DNA of 64,000 nucleotides, from positions 30,864 through 94,863 of the forward strand of contig LSLI01000002.1 of NCBI GenBank assembly GCA_001577345.1, written 5' to 3'. Position numbers and translations under genes: made by a program. Shown piece after piece: positions 17,349 to 27,299 of the stretch (position 1 is its first letter; each line of letters begins with the position of its first letter). A model generated the notes under the pieces. It ran no database searches. It saw nothing but the letters and a program-made list of their open reading frames with translations, and had not been told where the DNA came from. The DNA is from Candidatus Gallionella acididurans. Lineage in GTDB: Bacteria > Pseudomonadota > Gammaproteobacteria > Burkholderiales > Gallionellaceae.

Positions 17349-19429
17349 ACTTTGCCTCCTACCGTTGCGGTGACCCGGATGGTTTTGAAATCCGGCACTT
17401 CATCATGCGAAATGACTCTCAATTGCGGCACCGCACGCTTCAAAAAACGCGCCAGCAGATCGCGCAACTGAGCGGGAACCAGCAATACCGTCGGCAGCCC
17501 CATTTTCTCCTGCGCCAGAGCTGCGGCACGGGTTTCGCGCAGCACGGTATCGGCCAGCCCTGGTTCGATACCGGTGCCTTCATGGCTGGATTGCATCGCC
17601 TGGATCAGGATGTACTCCAGTTCTTTATCCATGCCGATCACCTGCAATTCCTGTGTCGCTGGATAGAACTGCTGCACGATGGCCGGGCCGAGTGCGACGC
17701 GCACCAGGCCGGTAAGTTGGTATGGATCCTGGATACGCGCAGCATTTTCCGCCAGAGTCTCGACGATGGTACGCATATCGCGGATGTGCATGCCTTCGTC
17801 CAGCAGGTTCTGCAATACCTTCTGCACCGTCCCCAGCGGCAGTAATTTTGGCACCAGATCTTCGGTCAGCTTGGGCGCGATCTTGCCGAGATGATCGAGC
17901 AATTGCTGTACTTCCTGCCGCCCCAGCAACTGTGACGCATGGGTATTGATCAGGTGGCTCAAATGGGTCGCGACGACCGTGCCTGGATCAACCACGGTGT
18001 AACCCATGGCTTGCGCATGATCGCGTAACGCACCTTCGATCCACACCGCAGGCAGGCCAAATGCCGGATCAACCGTCTGTGTACCGGATAGCTCGCCGGA
18101 AACATTGCCCGGATTGATCGCCAGGAACAGATTGGGATAAGACTCGGCGTTACCCAACTCCACGCCTTTGAGTGTGATGCGATAACCGTTGGGGCGCAGT
18201 TCGAGGTTGTCGCGAATGTGCACGGCCGGCGGCAGGAAGCCGATGTCCTGAGTAAACTTCTTGCGTATGCCTTTGATACGGCGCAGCAGGTCTCCGTCCT
18301 GGGCCTTATCCACCAGCGAAATCAGGCGGTAGCCTACCTCCAGGCCCAACACATCCACTTGCGCGACATCCTCCCAGCTCGCGTCTGCGGCCTCCATCAT
18401 GGACGGCGGCACGACCTCGGCCTGTTCCAGCCTGGCTGCTTTTACGCTTTGCTGGGACAGATAATAAGCCAGCCATATCATTGCTCCTGCCAGCGACAGA
18501 AAGGCAAAATGCGGCATGCCGGGTATCAAGCCCATCATGCCGATGATCGAACCGGTCAGCATGATGATTTGCGGCTGTTTGAACAACTGTCCGATCATTT
18601 GCTGCCCGATGTTTTCATCGGTGGCAACCCGGCTTACCACGATACCCGCAGCGGTGGAGATCACCAGTGCCGGAATCTGCGCGACCAGACCGTCGCCGAT
18701 GGTCAGCAGGGTGTAGTATTTGGCAGCAGTGGCGATATCGAGATTGTGTTGCAGCACGCCGACGATCAATCCGCCAATGATATTGATCAGCAATATGATG
18801 ATGCCGGCAACCGCATCGCCGCGCACGAACTTGGACGCACCGTCCATCGCACCGTAGAAGTCCGCCTCCTGTGCGATTTCGGCGCGACGCTGGCGCGCGA
18901 CATCTTCACCGATCAATCCGGCATTCAGGTCGGCGTCGATCGCCATCTGCTTGCCCGGCATCGCATCCAATGTGAAACGCGCGCCGACTTCGGCGATGCG
19001 GCCCGCGCCTTTGGTGATGACCACGAAGTTGATCACCACCAGGATCGCGAATACCACGATACCGACCGCATAGTTGCCACCGACCAGAAAATGGCCGAAC
19101 GATTCGATCACCTTGCCCGCTGCATCCGGGCCGGTGTGCCCTTCCAGCAGCACAATACGGGTCGAGGCGACGTTTAGCGACAGACGCAGCAACGTGGTAA
19201 TCAGCAAAATGGTTGGAAAAGCGGCAAACTCGAGCGCTTTGGTGGTATTCATGCTGACCAGCAACACCATCACGGCGACCGCGATATTGAAGGTGAACAG
19301 GATATCCAGCAGAAACGGCGGCAACGGCAGCACCATCATCGCCAGGATCATCACAATCAACACCGGACCGGCCAGGCTGCGCAGGTTGGCGGCGCGTTGT
19401 ATAAAACCCTGAATGATCATCAGGTTCAT
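17345..19429 (-). CDS. flhA: Flagellar export gate protein FlhA
   Basis: 694 residues, the usual length. The N-terminal ~330 residues hold about eight membrane segments and the conserved loop 'GAGRIAEVGARFTLDAMPGK' to 'RQRRAEIAQEADFYGAMDGA' (the FHIPEP signature). The C-terminal ~350 residues are the cytosolic nonamer-forming domain that docks chaperones such as FlgN. FlhA is the largest part of the flagellar export gate. Its ATG overlaps the stop of a small upstream ORF (ATGA). Confidence 0.97.
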   Translation of the reverse strand: MNLMIIQGFIQRAANLRSLAGPVLIVMILAMMVLPLPPFLLDILFTFNIAVAVMVLLVSMNTTKALEFAAFPTILLITTLLRLSLNVASTRIVLLEGHTGPDAAGKVIESFGHFLVGGNYAVGIVVFAILVVINFVVITKGAGRIAEVGARFTLDAMPGKQMAIDADLNAGLIGEDVARQRRAEIAQEADFYGAMDGASKFVRGDAVAGIIILLINIIGGLIVGVLQHNLDIATAAKYYTLLTIGDGLVAQIPALVISTAAGIVVSRVATDENIGQQMIGQLFKQPQIIMLTGSIIGMMGLIPGMPHFAFLSLAGAMIWLAYYLSQQSVKAARLEQAEVVPPSMMEAADASWEDVAQVDVLGLEVGYRLISLVDKAQDGDLLRRIKGIRKKFTQDIGFLPPAVHIRDNLELRPNGYRITLKGVELGNAESYPNLFLAINPGNVSGELSGTQTVDPAFGLPAVWIEGALRDHAQAMGYTVVDPGTVVATHLSHLINTHASQLLGRQEVQQLLDHLGKIAPKLTEDLVPKLLPLGTVQKVLQNLLDEGMHIRDMRTIVETLAENAARIQDPYQLTGLVRVALGPAIVQQFYPATQELQVIGMDKELEYILIQAMQSSHEGTGIEPGLADTVLRETRAAALAQEKMGLPTVLLVPAQLRDLLARFLKRAVPQLRVISHDEVPDFKTIRVTATVGGKV

Positions 19430-19545
19430 GATCGATTTCCAGTTGCAGTCGCCAAGCCGCGCACCCCGATCAATTCTCCCGATTCCAGCTGGCGCACACC
19501 GCCGCTCATCAGTCCGTTGTTCAAAGTTTGCAGCAAATTATTCAT
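19426..19545 (-). CDS. Possible small leader protein translationally coupled to flhA
   Basis: A 39-codon frame not on the flhA frame, beginning 'MNNLLQTLNNGLMSGGVRQL' and ending in Gly-Asn-Arg-Ser. It has an excellent binding site (GAGAGG, 5 nt before ATG) and its stop overlaps the flhA start as ATGA. These two facts suggest real translation that passes ribosomes on to flhA. The sequence is unknown to me. The remaining 200 bp up to flhB show nothing else I can name. Confidence 0.45.
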   Translation of the reverse strand: MNNLLQTLNNGLMSGGVRQLESGELIGVRGLATATGNRS

Positions 19546-19749
19546 ACACGCCTCTCGACATTCGCCTTGCTTGGAGTGCCATAAAAACCTCTTATGGTCG
19601 ATGTGTATTATCCATGGCGCGCGCTAAATCAATGGAAGAAATAGAGAGGGATTTATGCGGCTATTTGTTTGAGATTCCATGAACCAGTCCGCCATGGTCC
19701 GCGTTGCGTCAAAATCGTGATGATCTCAAGGAGCGCAATATCACACGGT

Positions 19750-20898
19750 TCAAATCTGGACAGCTTGCACCGCCGGATCGAGCGCTGCGGGCACGGGCAA
19801 TTCATGGGGTTCCTGCGGGCGAGCGCCACCTTGGGTCTGGTAGCGCTTCAATTGATAAACATAGGCCAGCACTTCGGCAACAGCGGTATACAGCGCTTCC
19901 GGGATGGACTCGCCCAGATCTGTATGTTTGTGCAGCGCGCGCGCCAGCGGCGGGGCTTCCAGGATCGGCACATGGTTCTCCTGGGCGATCTCGCGGATGC
20001 GCAACGCCAGCAAATCCGAACCCTTGGCCACCACCACCGGCGCGCGCGATCCCTTATCGCTGTACTTCAGTGCCACGGCGTAATGCGTCGGGTTGGTCAC
20101 AACCACATCTGCAGTCGGGATCGCGGCCATCATGCGCCGGCGCGCGGCCTCGCGCTGCAAGTTGCGAATGCGTCCCTTGACCATCGGATCGCCTTCGGTT
20201 TCCTTGGCATCCTGACGCACCTCCTCCTTGGTCATCATCAGCTTCTTGTTGTGCTCCCATAGCTGAAAGGGGACATCCACCAACACGATCAACAGCATCG
20301 CGCCGACCACCGCCATGAAGCTCGCGCCGATAAGATGTCCCACCTGCGGGATGGCCGCGCTCAGCGACTGGTTACCGAGCGCCATCACCGCGTCCTTGTT
20401 ATGCCAAATCACCCATGCCGCCACGCCGCCCACCACCACTGATTTCGCCACTGCCTTGGCGAGCTCGATCAGGGAATGCACAGAAAACATCCGCTCGATG
20501 CCCGACAGCGGATTGAGACGGGAAAATTGCGGCTGCAGGGATTGGACGCTGAACAGCCAGCCGTTCAGCAGCAGCGGAGAAAATGCCGCCGTCAGCAGCA
20601 TCACCAGCAACAACGGGAGGAATGCCAGCATGGTTCCCAGCGACAAATCATACAAACGCGGCATCATCAGTTCCGGATGGAAGGCCATCTCCTGGTTCAG
20701 CGTCAAGCCATCGCGCAACAGCTTTAGCATCTGCTGGGTGAGTGACGAGCCCATGAACCACAGCGTGCCGCCGCCCGCCAGCAATATGGCGAACGTGGAT
20801 AGCTCGCGCGAACGGGCGACCTGGCCTTTTTCTCTGGCCTGGTCAAGTCGCCGTTGTGAAGGCTGTTCGGTTTTCTCTAGATCGCTGTCTTCTGCCAT
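19750..20898 (-). CDS. flhB: Flagellar export switch protein FlhB
   Basis: 382 residues. The N-terminal half has four membrane segments (about 33-55, 90-112, 148-166, 188-210) and the C-terminal half is the cytosolic switch domain. The autocleavage motif Asn269-Pro-Thr-His is intact, so the rod/hook to filament specificity switch should work. The N-terminus 'DLEKTEQPSQRRLDQAREKG' is standard. The tail after ~355 is a short Pro/Ala/Gln-rich extension. It lies upstream of flhA with a 204-bp gap to the small coupled ORF. Confidence 0.96.
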   Translation of the reverse strand: MAEDSDLEKTEQPSQRRLDQAREKGQVARSRELSTFAILLAGGGTLWFMGSSLTQQMLKLLRDGLTLNQEMAFHPELMMPRLYDLSLGTMLAFLPLLLVMLLTAAFSPLLLNGWLFSVQSLQPQFSRLNPLSGIERMFSVHSLIELAKAVAKSVVVGGVAAWVIWHNKDAVMALGNQSLSAAIPQVGHLIGASFMAVVGAMLLIVLVDVPFQLWEHNKKLMMTKEEVRQDAKETEGDPMVKGRIRNLQREAARRRMMAAIPTADVVVTNPTHYAVALKYSDKGSRAPVVVAKGSDLLALRIREIAQENHVPILEAPPLARALHKHTDLGESIPEALYTAVAEVLAYVYQLKRYQTQGGARPQEPHELPVPAALDPAVQAVQI

Positions 20899-20975
20899 GA
20901 TGGACTCCTCGGGTCATGGCAATTATCGACAACTGCGGAAAGTTTAATCGGGTGAATAGCATGCGGTTTGGCTGG

Positions 20976-21584
20976 TTATTTGTGCAAAACTCCGATGCTC
21001 GCAAGCACGCGAGCCGCCATTTTCTCCAATGGCACGACCTCATCCACCGCGCCCATTTCAAGGGCGGCGCGCGGCATACCAAACACCACGCAACTGGCTT
21101 CGTCTTGCGCAAAGTTATAAGCGCCCGCGCTGTGCATTTCCAGCATTGCCGTCGCGCCGTCCTTCCCCATGCCGGTCAACATCACGCCGACGGCATTCGT
21201 TCCGGCATATCGGGCTGCGGAACGGAACAGCACCTCCACCGAAGGACGGTGGCGATTCACCGGCGGCTCTTTACTCAGCACCGTTTGATATCCTGCTCCG
21301 CTGCGCTCCAGCAGCAAGTGGGAGTGGCCGGGGGCAAGGTAGACATTACCCGCTTGAATGATTTCGTGGTGCTCGGCCTGTTTCACCCGCATCCTGCACA
21401 AGCCATCCAAACGCTGGGCGAATGACTGCATGAACAATTCCGGCATGTGCTGGGCAATCAGAATGGATGGTGCATCGCTAGGCATGCCCGACAAAAACAC
21501 CTTAAGTGCCTCCGCCCCGCCCGTTGAAGAGCCTACCACGATGATGCGCTGACCGGATGGCAGCAAGCTTGCCTTGTTGTTCAC
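20976..21584 (-). CDS. cheB: Chemoreceptor methylesterase CheB, catalytic domain only
   Basis: 202 residues covering only the CheB methylesterase domain: '[11 protein letters not shown]' with the likely nucleophile Ser20, '[13 protein letters not shown]' with the His, and '[10 protein letters not shown]' with the Asp. The receiver domain of ordinary CheB (about 350 residues) is absent. The gene begins with a GTG overlapping the cheR stop (GTGA), so no receiver was lost by a wrong start. It removes methyl groups from receptors; here it cannot be switched on by CheA phosphorylation in the standard way. Confidence 0.88.
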   Translation of the reverse strand: MNNKASLLPSGQRIIVVGSSTGGAEALKVFLSGMPSDAPSILIAQHMPELFMQSFAQRLDGLCRMRVKQAEHHEIIQAGNVYLAPGHSHLLLERSGAGYQTVLSKEPPVNRHRPSVEVLFRSAARYAGTNAVGVMLTGMGKDGATAMLEMHSAGAYNFAQDEASCVVFGMPRAALEMGAVDEVVPLEKMAARVLASIGVLHK

Positions 21585-22429
21585 ACCCGTGTCGCCTTTA
21601 ACTTTTCAGCCAGCTCGTACACGGTATGTCCGCGCAATTTGAAGTAGGCATCGGCGTGGTAAAAATTCTCGGCGTGCCCGGCAAACAGCAAGCCATCGCT
21701 ACGCAGCAATGGCGCAAACTTTTTCAGGATACTCAGCTGGGTTTCCTTATCGAAGTAGATCATCACATTGCGGCAAAAAATCGCATCGAGCGGCTCGTGT
21801 ATCGGCCAGGTGGTATCAAGCAGATTGATGCGCTGGAAGCTGATCATTTTTTTCAATTCCGTGCGCACTTGCACGAAGCCCGCCTCCTCGCCCGCACCGC
21901 GCAAAAAAAACCTGTCGATTTGCGGTGTGGATATTTTGCTAACCGACTCCAGTTTGTAGCGGCCGGTTCGCGCGGCTTGCAACACGCTGCTATCAAGATC
22001 GGAAGCGATGATTCTAACCGGATTGGAAAATCCGCCAAACGTTTCCACCGCCGTCATCGCCATGGAATAAGCTTCTTCGCCGGTGGAACTGGCGGAACAC
22101 CACAACACGACGGGCCTCGCCTGATCCAGCTTGCGCAGATGTTCGGCCAATACCGGAAAATGATGTGCCTCGCGGAAGAACGAGGTCAGGTTGGTCGTCA
22201 AAGCATTGGTGAAGGCTTCCCATTCCGCCCCGTCACCGCGCTGCAAACGATCCAGATATTCGCCAAACGTTTTGATGCCGGTGGCACGCAGCCGCTGTGT
22301 CAGTCTGCTATATACCAACTCTTGCTTGCTCTCGCTGAGAGAAATTCCCGCGTGTCGGTAGATCAGCTTGCTGACCAGATGAAAGTCTTGCGTGGTGAAA
22401 TGGAACTCGCGGTTATTCATTGCATTCAT
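21581..22429 (-). CDS. cheR: Chemoreceptor methyltransferase CheR
   Basis: 282 residues. The N-terminal helical domain (about 15-75) is followed by a SAM-binding Rossmann domain with '[19 protein letters not shown]', '[16 protein letters not shown]' and '[19 protein letters not shown]'. CheR methylates glutamates of receptor signalling helices. ATG 22429 and ATG 22420 are both possible; a GGAT lies before the second. It overlaps cheB by 4 nt, pairing the two adaptation enzymes. The gene lies downstream of a chemoreceptor gene. Confidence 0.95.
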   Translation of the reverse strand: MNAMNNREFHFTTQDFHLVSKLIYRHAGISLSESKQELVYSRLTQRLRATGIKTFGEYLDRLQRGDGAEWEAFTNALTTNLTSFFREAHHFPVLAEHLRKLDQARPVVLWCSASSTGEEAYSMAMTAVETFGGFSNPVRIIASDLDSSVLQAARTGRYKLESVSKISTPQIDRFFLRGAGEEAGFVQVRTELKKMISFQRINLLDTTWPIHEPLDAIFCRNVMIYFDKETQLSILKKFAPLLRSDGLLFAGHAENFYHADAYFKLRGHTVYELAEKLKATRV

Positions 22430-22522
22430 CCGTAAAGTTCAGGCATGATCGATGGGCTTATCCTGACCATATAACGGATTCCCAACCGCCGACACTTCAC
22501 AGGCTGCCACAATCCCCGACCA

Positions 22523-24145
22523 TCATGAGCTCTGGAAGCGGTTAACTACAGTAAGCAAATCCTTGGAAAGCGCCTCCAGAGATCGTGCTGCATTGGTGCT
22601 TTGCTGCGCGGCATTGCTGTTGGATTCACTCATCTGGGCAATGCGCTCGATGTTTTGAGCTATCTGCGTGCTTGTGAGAGTCTGTTCCTTGGTCGCCACG
22701 GCAAGATCGACAAGGCTCGCAAGCGAGTCGACTGCGCCATGATGCAGTTCTTCCAGTGGCGTTTGCAATTCCTGTATCACTTGCACTCCAGCCAGAGCGA
22801 GCCCGCTTGCCTCCCGCATTTTGACAGCTGCCTGATCGGTCTGGGTCTGTATCGTTTCGATCATTGTCTTGATTTCATTGGTGGCACTCCCTGCCTTTTC
22901 GGCAAGCTTGCGCACCTCATCGGCGACCACGGCAAAACCGCGTCCTTGTTCTCCGGCCCGGGCGGCTTCGATAGCCGCGTTGAGCGCCAAAAGGTTGGTC
23001 TGATCGGCTATGCCGCGAATGACATTGGCAATATTACCGATCTGCTGTGAGCTCGATTGCAGGTTATCCATAACCAGCGAGGAACCCTCGACTGCTCCGG
23101 CGATTTTACCGATCTCGTCTGAAGCGCTGCGTAGCCGGTCGCGGCCTTGTTGTGCAATGTTCGAAGTACGCTGCGCGATTAGACGTGCAGTCTCGGCACC
23201 TTTAGAAACCTGTCCGATACTTACGGTCATTTCCTCGACTGCCGCAGCCGTGCTCGTCACTGCTTCGCTGGACACGTTTAAGCTGTTGCTGATGTTGCCA
23301 GCGAATCCGGTCAATTCGACAGCCGAAGCACCTACCTGGTTGGCAGTCATGTCAATATGATGGATCATGTCGCGCAAACTATCCTGCATTTTTTTCAGTG
23401 CTTCCATCAGGTGCGCGATTTCGTCACTTCCTTCGGGATGAATTGAGTTTTTTAAATCACCGCCGGCAATCCTGTCGGCGATATTGATGGCATTTGACAC
23501 CGGCAGGGCAATGCCGCGCGCGATATACAAGCCGATCAGTATTGAAACCACTATGGCCACGATGACCAGGATCGCTGCTATAACCAGTGTGCGTATATAG
23601 GCGGCCGCGGCGGCTTCGTAACTGACTCTGCTCAGCTCGGACTCCAATGTTCGGAATTCATCTACATCCTTGCCCAACGCCAGAAACGTAGTATCTGCAG
23701 TTTGCATTGCGGAAAGACCGGTGCTGATGTCGACACTGGCGAGGTCCATCGCCTGGGCGATATCCTTGTGGTACTTGACCAGTGACTTGGCCAGTTTCCC
23801 GCCGATCGCAAGTTCTTGTTCTGTCAGATTCGGCTGTTTCAGAAAGTCGTCGAATGATGACGAATTGTCGGTCAATAATTTAAGCTGCTCCTTGATGATC
23901 GAGTCCATCTTGGATGCATCGTAATTGGCAGACCAGGTGATAACCCGATAAATATTTGCCTGTACACCATATACTGTTGTCTTTATATCGTTGGCCACCA
24001 AATTATGCTGTTCACGGACCTTGTAAAGGTCGTTCAGCGCGTTATTCGATTTGTTGAGTGCGTAATAGCCAAAGCCACCGAGCAGCAACATGCATGCAAC
24101 CGCCGCTGCAGGTGCAACCAGTATCTTGTTCAGAATATTCATCAT
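22523..24145 (-). CDS. Methyl-accepting chemotaxis protein (four-helix-bundle sensor type)
   Basis: 540 residues. TM1 at about 9-29, a ~160-residue helical periplasmic sensor of the 4HB/TarH kind, TM2 at ~190-212, a HAMP domain, and a cytoplasmic signalling rod with the hairpin '[20 protein letters not shown]' and '[19 protein letters not shown]'. It has no C-terminal CheR/CheB tether pentapeptide. The ligand cannot be told from sequence. Upstream is 339 bp with a repeat element and no sigma-28 site that I can see. Confidence 0.93.
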   Translation of the reverse strand: MMNILNKILVAPAAAVACMLLLGGFGYYALNKSNNALNDLYKVREQHNLVANDIKTTVYGVQANIYRVITWSANYDASKMDSIIKEQLKLLTDNSSSFDDFLKQPNLTEQELAIGGKLAKSLVKYHKDIAQAMDLASVDISTGLSAMQTADTTFLALGKDVDEFRTLESELSRVSYEAAAAAYIRTLVIAAILVIVAIVVSILIGLYIARGIALPVSNAINIADRIAGGDLKNSIHPEGSDEIAHLMEALKKMQDSLRDMIHHIDMTANQVGASAVELTGFAGNISNSLNVSSEAVTSTAAAVEEMTVSIGQVSKGAETARLIAQRTSNIAQQGRDRLRSASDEIGKIAGAVEGSSLVMDNLQSSSQQIGNIANVIRGIADQTNLLALNAAIEAARAGEQGRGFAVVADEVRKLAEKAGSATNEIKTMIETIQTQTDQAAVKMREASGLALAGVQVIQELQTPLEELHHGAVDSLASLVDLAVATKEQTLTSTQIAQNIERIAQMSESNSNAAQQSTNAARSLEALSKDLLTVVNRFQSS

Positions 24146-24247
24146 TCACCCCATACATATTGTAAGTGGCTCGGCATAAAACCAAGTCCCCACCGGCCAC
24201 CAGCCTTGCCGGCTTATTGATGCTTCCATAATTCACGACACCCTTGC

Positions 24248-24410
24248 CGTCATTGCGAACGAAGTGAAGCAATCCAGCAAGACCAAGATGCATTTTTTAA
24301 ACCATCTGGATTGCCGCGTCGGCTTCGTCTCTGCCGCGCTTCGCCCGCAGCTGAAGCCTTGTTGCAATGACGGGGCACTCCGGATTCCCCGAATTCGCGG
24401 GAATGACGCG
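24248..24410. repeat. MITE/REP-like palindromic intergenic element
   Basis: A 125-bp element (24248-24372) is bounded by CGTCATTGC and GCAATGACG, with an inner inverted pair GCAATCCAG/CTGGATTGC. It is followed at about 24381-24410 by a second short palindromic unit (GGATTCCCCGAATTCGCGGGAATGACG reads as two facing arms around GAATTC). Sequences of this 'GTCATTGCGA...GAAGCAATCC' type are common interspersed repeats in environmental proteobacteria. It fills most of the 339-bp gap between a chemoreceptor gene and the Cache protein gene. Confidence 0.7.
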
Positions 24411-24484
24411 CCGGTTTTTTAATTTCCCCTTACCGCATTCCGAAAGATGCGTCACTGTCATCAAATATGAAAACCTCAATAAGC

Positions 24485-24940
24485 TTAGCGCTTGTAGACG
24501 CCAGCGCAGACCACTGCATTGCCAGCCTTTTCGCAATAGGCTTCTTTCGGCAGCATCCTCCTGGTTTCCGGGTCGGTGAATTTATATTCCTGCCAGAACT
24601 TGCCTTTGCTGTTGGCTAATTCCACACGTTCCTTGACGAATTCCTTGCCGTCCGGATCCTTCAGATCGATCAGGTCCTTGCCGACCATCTTGCTGTTTGC
24701 ACCGTGGGCCAGCACCTTGCCCGACATGTCGTAGACGACTGCATAGAGATCGCGGTCGATGTATTTCGGATCCTTGGCTGTAATTTCTTCAAGCGTCTTT
24801 GCTTGATTTGCTTTCAAAGCCGCCACTGTTTTGACTACCATTGCTTCAGCTTCCTTTTTGGTCGCGAATTTTTCCTGCGCAAAAGCGGAAGCCGAAAAAC
24901 ATACGGCGAGAATGGACACCAGCACAATTGTATTTTTCAT
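24485..24940 (-). CDS. Periplasmic single Cache-domain protein
   Basis: 151 residues from the ATG at 24940, which has AGGAG 8 nt upstream; upstream in-frame sequence is not protein-like. A signal peptide ('MKNTIVLVSILAVCFSASAFA') precedes a single Cache-like domain with 'DLYAVVYDMSGKVLAHGANS', 'VGKDLIDLKDPDGKEF' and 'KGKFWQEYKFTDPETRR'. Two Cys ('EAYCEKAGNAVVCAG') lie close to the C-terminus and may form a disulfide. No transmembrane or output domain: it is a soluble ligand-binding module between cheA and a chemoreceptor gene, so it could present a ligand to a receptor. That role is inference. Confidence 0.75.
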   Translation of the reverse strand: MKNTIVLVSILAVCFSASAFAQEKFATKKEAEAMVVKTVAALKANQAKTLEEITAKDPKYIDRDLYAVVYDMSGKVLAHGANSKMVGKDLIDLKDPDGKEFVKERVELANSKGKFWQEYKFTDPETRRMLPKEAYCEKAGNAVVCAGVYKR

Positions 24941-25126
24941 TAATTTTTCTCCTGAAGTTAACTGCTCCGGCTGTATGCCGGTGTTAAAATATAAAAACTG
25001 CACCACACTTGTGGGACTTGCGCCCCATCCAACATTCACCGCATTTATCAAATGCGATTCATGAACCTGCTGCCTTTTTACGCCTTTACTATTGGCTTGA
25101 AAAAGAGATCCCGATTCAGGCCCGGG

Positions 25127-27019
25127 TCAACGTCCCTTCACATCGCTGAGCAATTCCTTGATATCCAGGATCAGCACGATGTCGCCTTCGCTTGACATCG
25201 TCACGCCCGCGACGCCCTTGGGCCTGAAAGTATCAAGCGACTTGATCACCACATCGTCGTGCCCGGCGAAACCGTCGGCGGACAGGATGAAACTGTTGTT
25301 GCCGACCTGCATCAGCACGCCCACCTCCGGTGCCTTGTCGCTTTCGTTCCAACCGATCAATTGCGCCAGCGGCAGCACCGGCAACACTTCGCCGCGCACC
25401 ACCATCGTGGCGCGGCCTGATACCTGTTGCAATTGCTCCGGCGTGACCGACAGGATTTCGCGCACCATAGACAGCGGCACTGCAAAGGACTGGGCGCCCA
25501 AACGCAGTATCAGCACCGGGAGGATCGCCAGCGTGAGCGGCAACAAAATCGTGATCACGCTGCCCTGGCCTGGTTCCGAATGAATGTTGATCGTGCCGTT
25601 TAGCTTCTGGATATTGGTCTTCACCACATCCATGCCGACACCGCGTCCGGACACGCTGGAGATTTCGTCCTTGGTCGAGAAACCCGGCAGCAGGATCAGT
25701 TCCAGGCATTGGTTTTCATCGAGCGTGTTGGCGATCTCGCTGGTGATCAGGCCTTTTTCGACCGCCTTGTTGCGGATCACTTCGGGGCGCATGCCGCGCC
25801 CGTCATCGGCGATCGTGATCAGGATGTGATCGCCCTCCTGACGCGCGCTCAATTCGACCTGGCTCTTTTCCGGCTTTCCCGCGGCGACGCGTCCTTCGAC
25901 CGTTTCGACGCCATGATCGACCGCATTGCGCACCAGGTGCACCAGCGGGTCGTTCAGGTCTTCGATCATGGTCTTGTCCATCTCGGTTTCTTCACCGGAC
26001 AACACCAGCTCAACATCCTTGCCCAACGACCGCGCCAGATCACGCGCCAGGCGCGGGTATTTATTGAACAGGCGACCGATCGGTTGCATGCGGGTCTTCA
26101 TCACCGCGTTCTGCAGGTTCACCACCAGCATATCAAGCTGGCTGACGGACTGGTCGAGCTCGCGCAAGGTATCTGCATCGTGACGGCCCTGCATGATGTC
26201 TGAACGCAAGTGGGTCAGGCGGTTCTTGGTCAGCCCGATTTCACCGGAAAGATTCAGCACCTGATCGAGACGAACCGTGTCCACCCGTATCGTGGTTTCT
26301 TTGGTTTCTTTTGCGGGCACATCACCCGCACGCCGCCCGACGGTACTGCCCGGCACATCGTCGGCGCGCCGTCCAAACACCTTTTGGCTGGATTCTTCTT
26401 CCGACACTGCTCGCGCGATCATTTCAGGATCGCGGGTTACGCCCACTTTCGCTGCGATGTCCGTTCCGGTCAGCGCGCTGTACAACGCGTCCCAGCCGGC
26501 ATCCGTCACGTTACCGGCAGAGCTGCCAGCCATATGACCAAGCGAGCCAGCTTCACTCGCCAAGTCACTGGTGATGGCGGAACCAGCCGTTTGCACAGCC
26601 TGGTTGCTCCCGTTCCTCGTCACGGGTTTGCCGCTCAACGCCGCTTTCAAGTTATCCAGCATCTCAGCGGGTGCGGCAACAGGCTGCTGACTTTGCGACA
26701 GTGCTCCGAACATCTTGCCCACCTCACCGGTCGCCGCAAAAATCACATCCATGATCTCTGCCGTCAGCGACAAGTCGCCATTGCGAAGCTTGTCGAACAG
26801 GTTCTCGGTCAAATGGCACAAGGTCACCAATTCGCCCGCATTGAGGAAGCCGGCCCCTCCCTTGATGGTGTGAAAGCCGCGAAAAATATCATTGAGCAGC
26901 TTGCGATCATTGGGAGATTTCTCAAGATCGATCAGCTTGCTGTCCACGTCGGACAACATTTCGCCTGCTTCCTGCAAGAAGTCGCTCAGTAATTCTTCCA
27001 TGCCTGCAAAGTCGTTCAT
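25127..27019 (-). CDS. cheA: Chemotaxis histidine kinase CheA
   Basis: 630 residues. HPt domain with 'GFHTIKGGAGFL' (His50 phosphorylated), a poorly conserved linker (~110-235) with a repeated 'RRADDVPGS'/'RRAGDVP' unit, dimerisation domain, HATPase core ('LVRNAVDHGVE', 'ADDGRGMRPE', 'GRGVGMDVV') and a C-terminal CheW-like domain. A CheY-binding P2 domain is not obvious. CheA phosphorylates CheY and the two CheV proteins from receptor signals. It heads the run into the Cache gene and receptor; cheZ is 254 bp upstream. Confidence 0.95.
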   Translation of the reverse strand: MNDFAGMEELLSDFLQEAGEMLSDVDSKLIDLEKSPNDRKLLNDIFRGFHTIKGGAGFLNAGELVTLCHLTENLFDKLRNGDLSLTAEIMDVIFAATGEVGKMFGALSQSQQPVAAPAEMLDNLKAALSGKPVTRNGSNQAVQTAGSAITSDLASEAGSLGHMAGSSAGNVTDAGWDALYSALTGTDIAAKVGVTRDPEMIARAVSEEESSQKVFGRRADDVPGSTVGRRAGDVPAKETKETTIRVDTVRLDQVLNLSGEIGLTKNRLTHLRSDIMQGRHDADTLRELDQSVSQLDMLVVNLQNAVMKTRMQPIGRLFNKYPRLARDLARSLGKDVELVLSGEETEMDKTMIEDLNDPLVHLVRNAVDHGVETVEGRVAAGKPEKSQVELSARQEGDHILITIADDGRGMRPEVIRNKAVEKGLITSEIANTLDENQCLELILLPGFSTKDEISSVSGRGVGMDVVKTNIQKLNGTINIHSEPGQGSVITILLPLTLAILPVLILRLGAQSFAVPLSMVREILSVTPEQLQQVSGRATMVVRGEVLPVLPLAQLIGWNESDKAPEVGVLMQVGNNSFILSADGFAGHDDVVIKSLDTFRPKGVAGVTMSSEGDIVLILDIKELLSDVKGR

Positions 27020-27126
27020 TTTTTTCTCCTATTGGGATTGAGGAGCGGGGATAGAGGAGCGGGCAAAAAACGGTCTGGCGGGCTTGCCTCAATCATCAAT
27101 CCACATTCCTCATCCCTGTCAAAATT

Positions 27127-27299
27127 CCAAACTTTCCAGCAGATAGCCATTCCGGCAAGGTGCGGCGAAGCCGTCTGGTGCGGGATAACCAGCGACTTGC
27201 CCGCTTGCGGGTTTGGTCGAATGGCCAGTAGTTGCACCAGATGTGGCCGATCTGCTGTCAATAAGTGTCACAGTTAAAACCCCAAACTTTCCAGCAGAT
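27127..27299. repeat. 18-bp direct repeat of the cheZ 3' end
   Basis: CCAAACTTTCCAGCAGAT occurs at 27127-27144 and again at 27282-27299. The second copy encodes the last codons of CheZ (Leu-Leu-Glu-Ser-Leu-Gly-Phe), the first encodes Leu-Leu-Glu-Ser-Leu-Glu-Phe-stop in an open frame of about 49 codons in the cheA-cheZ gap. That frame lacks a convincing start site. The gap shows nothing else I can name. Confidence 0.6.
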
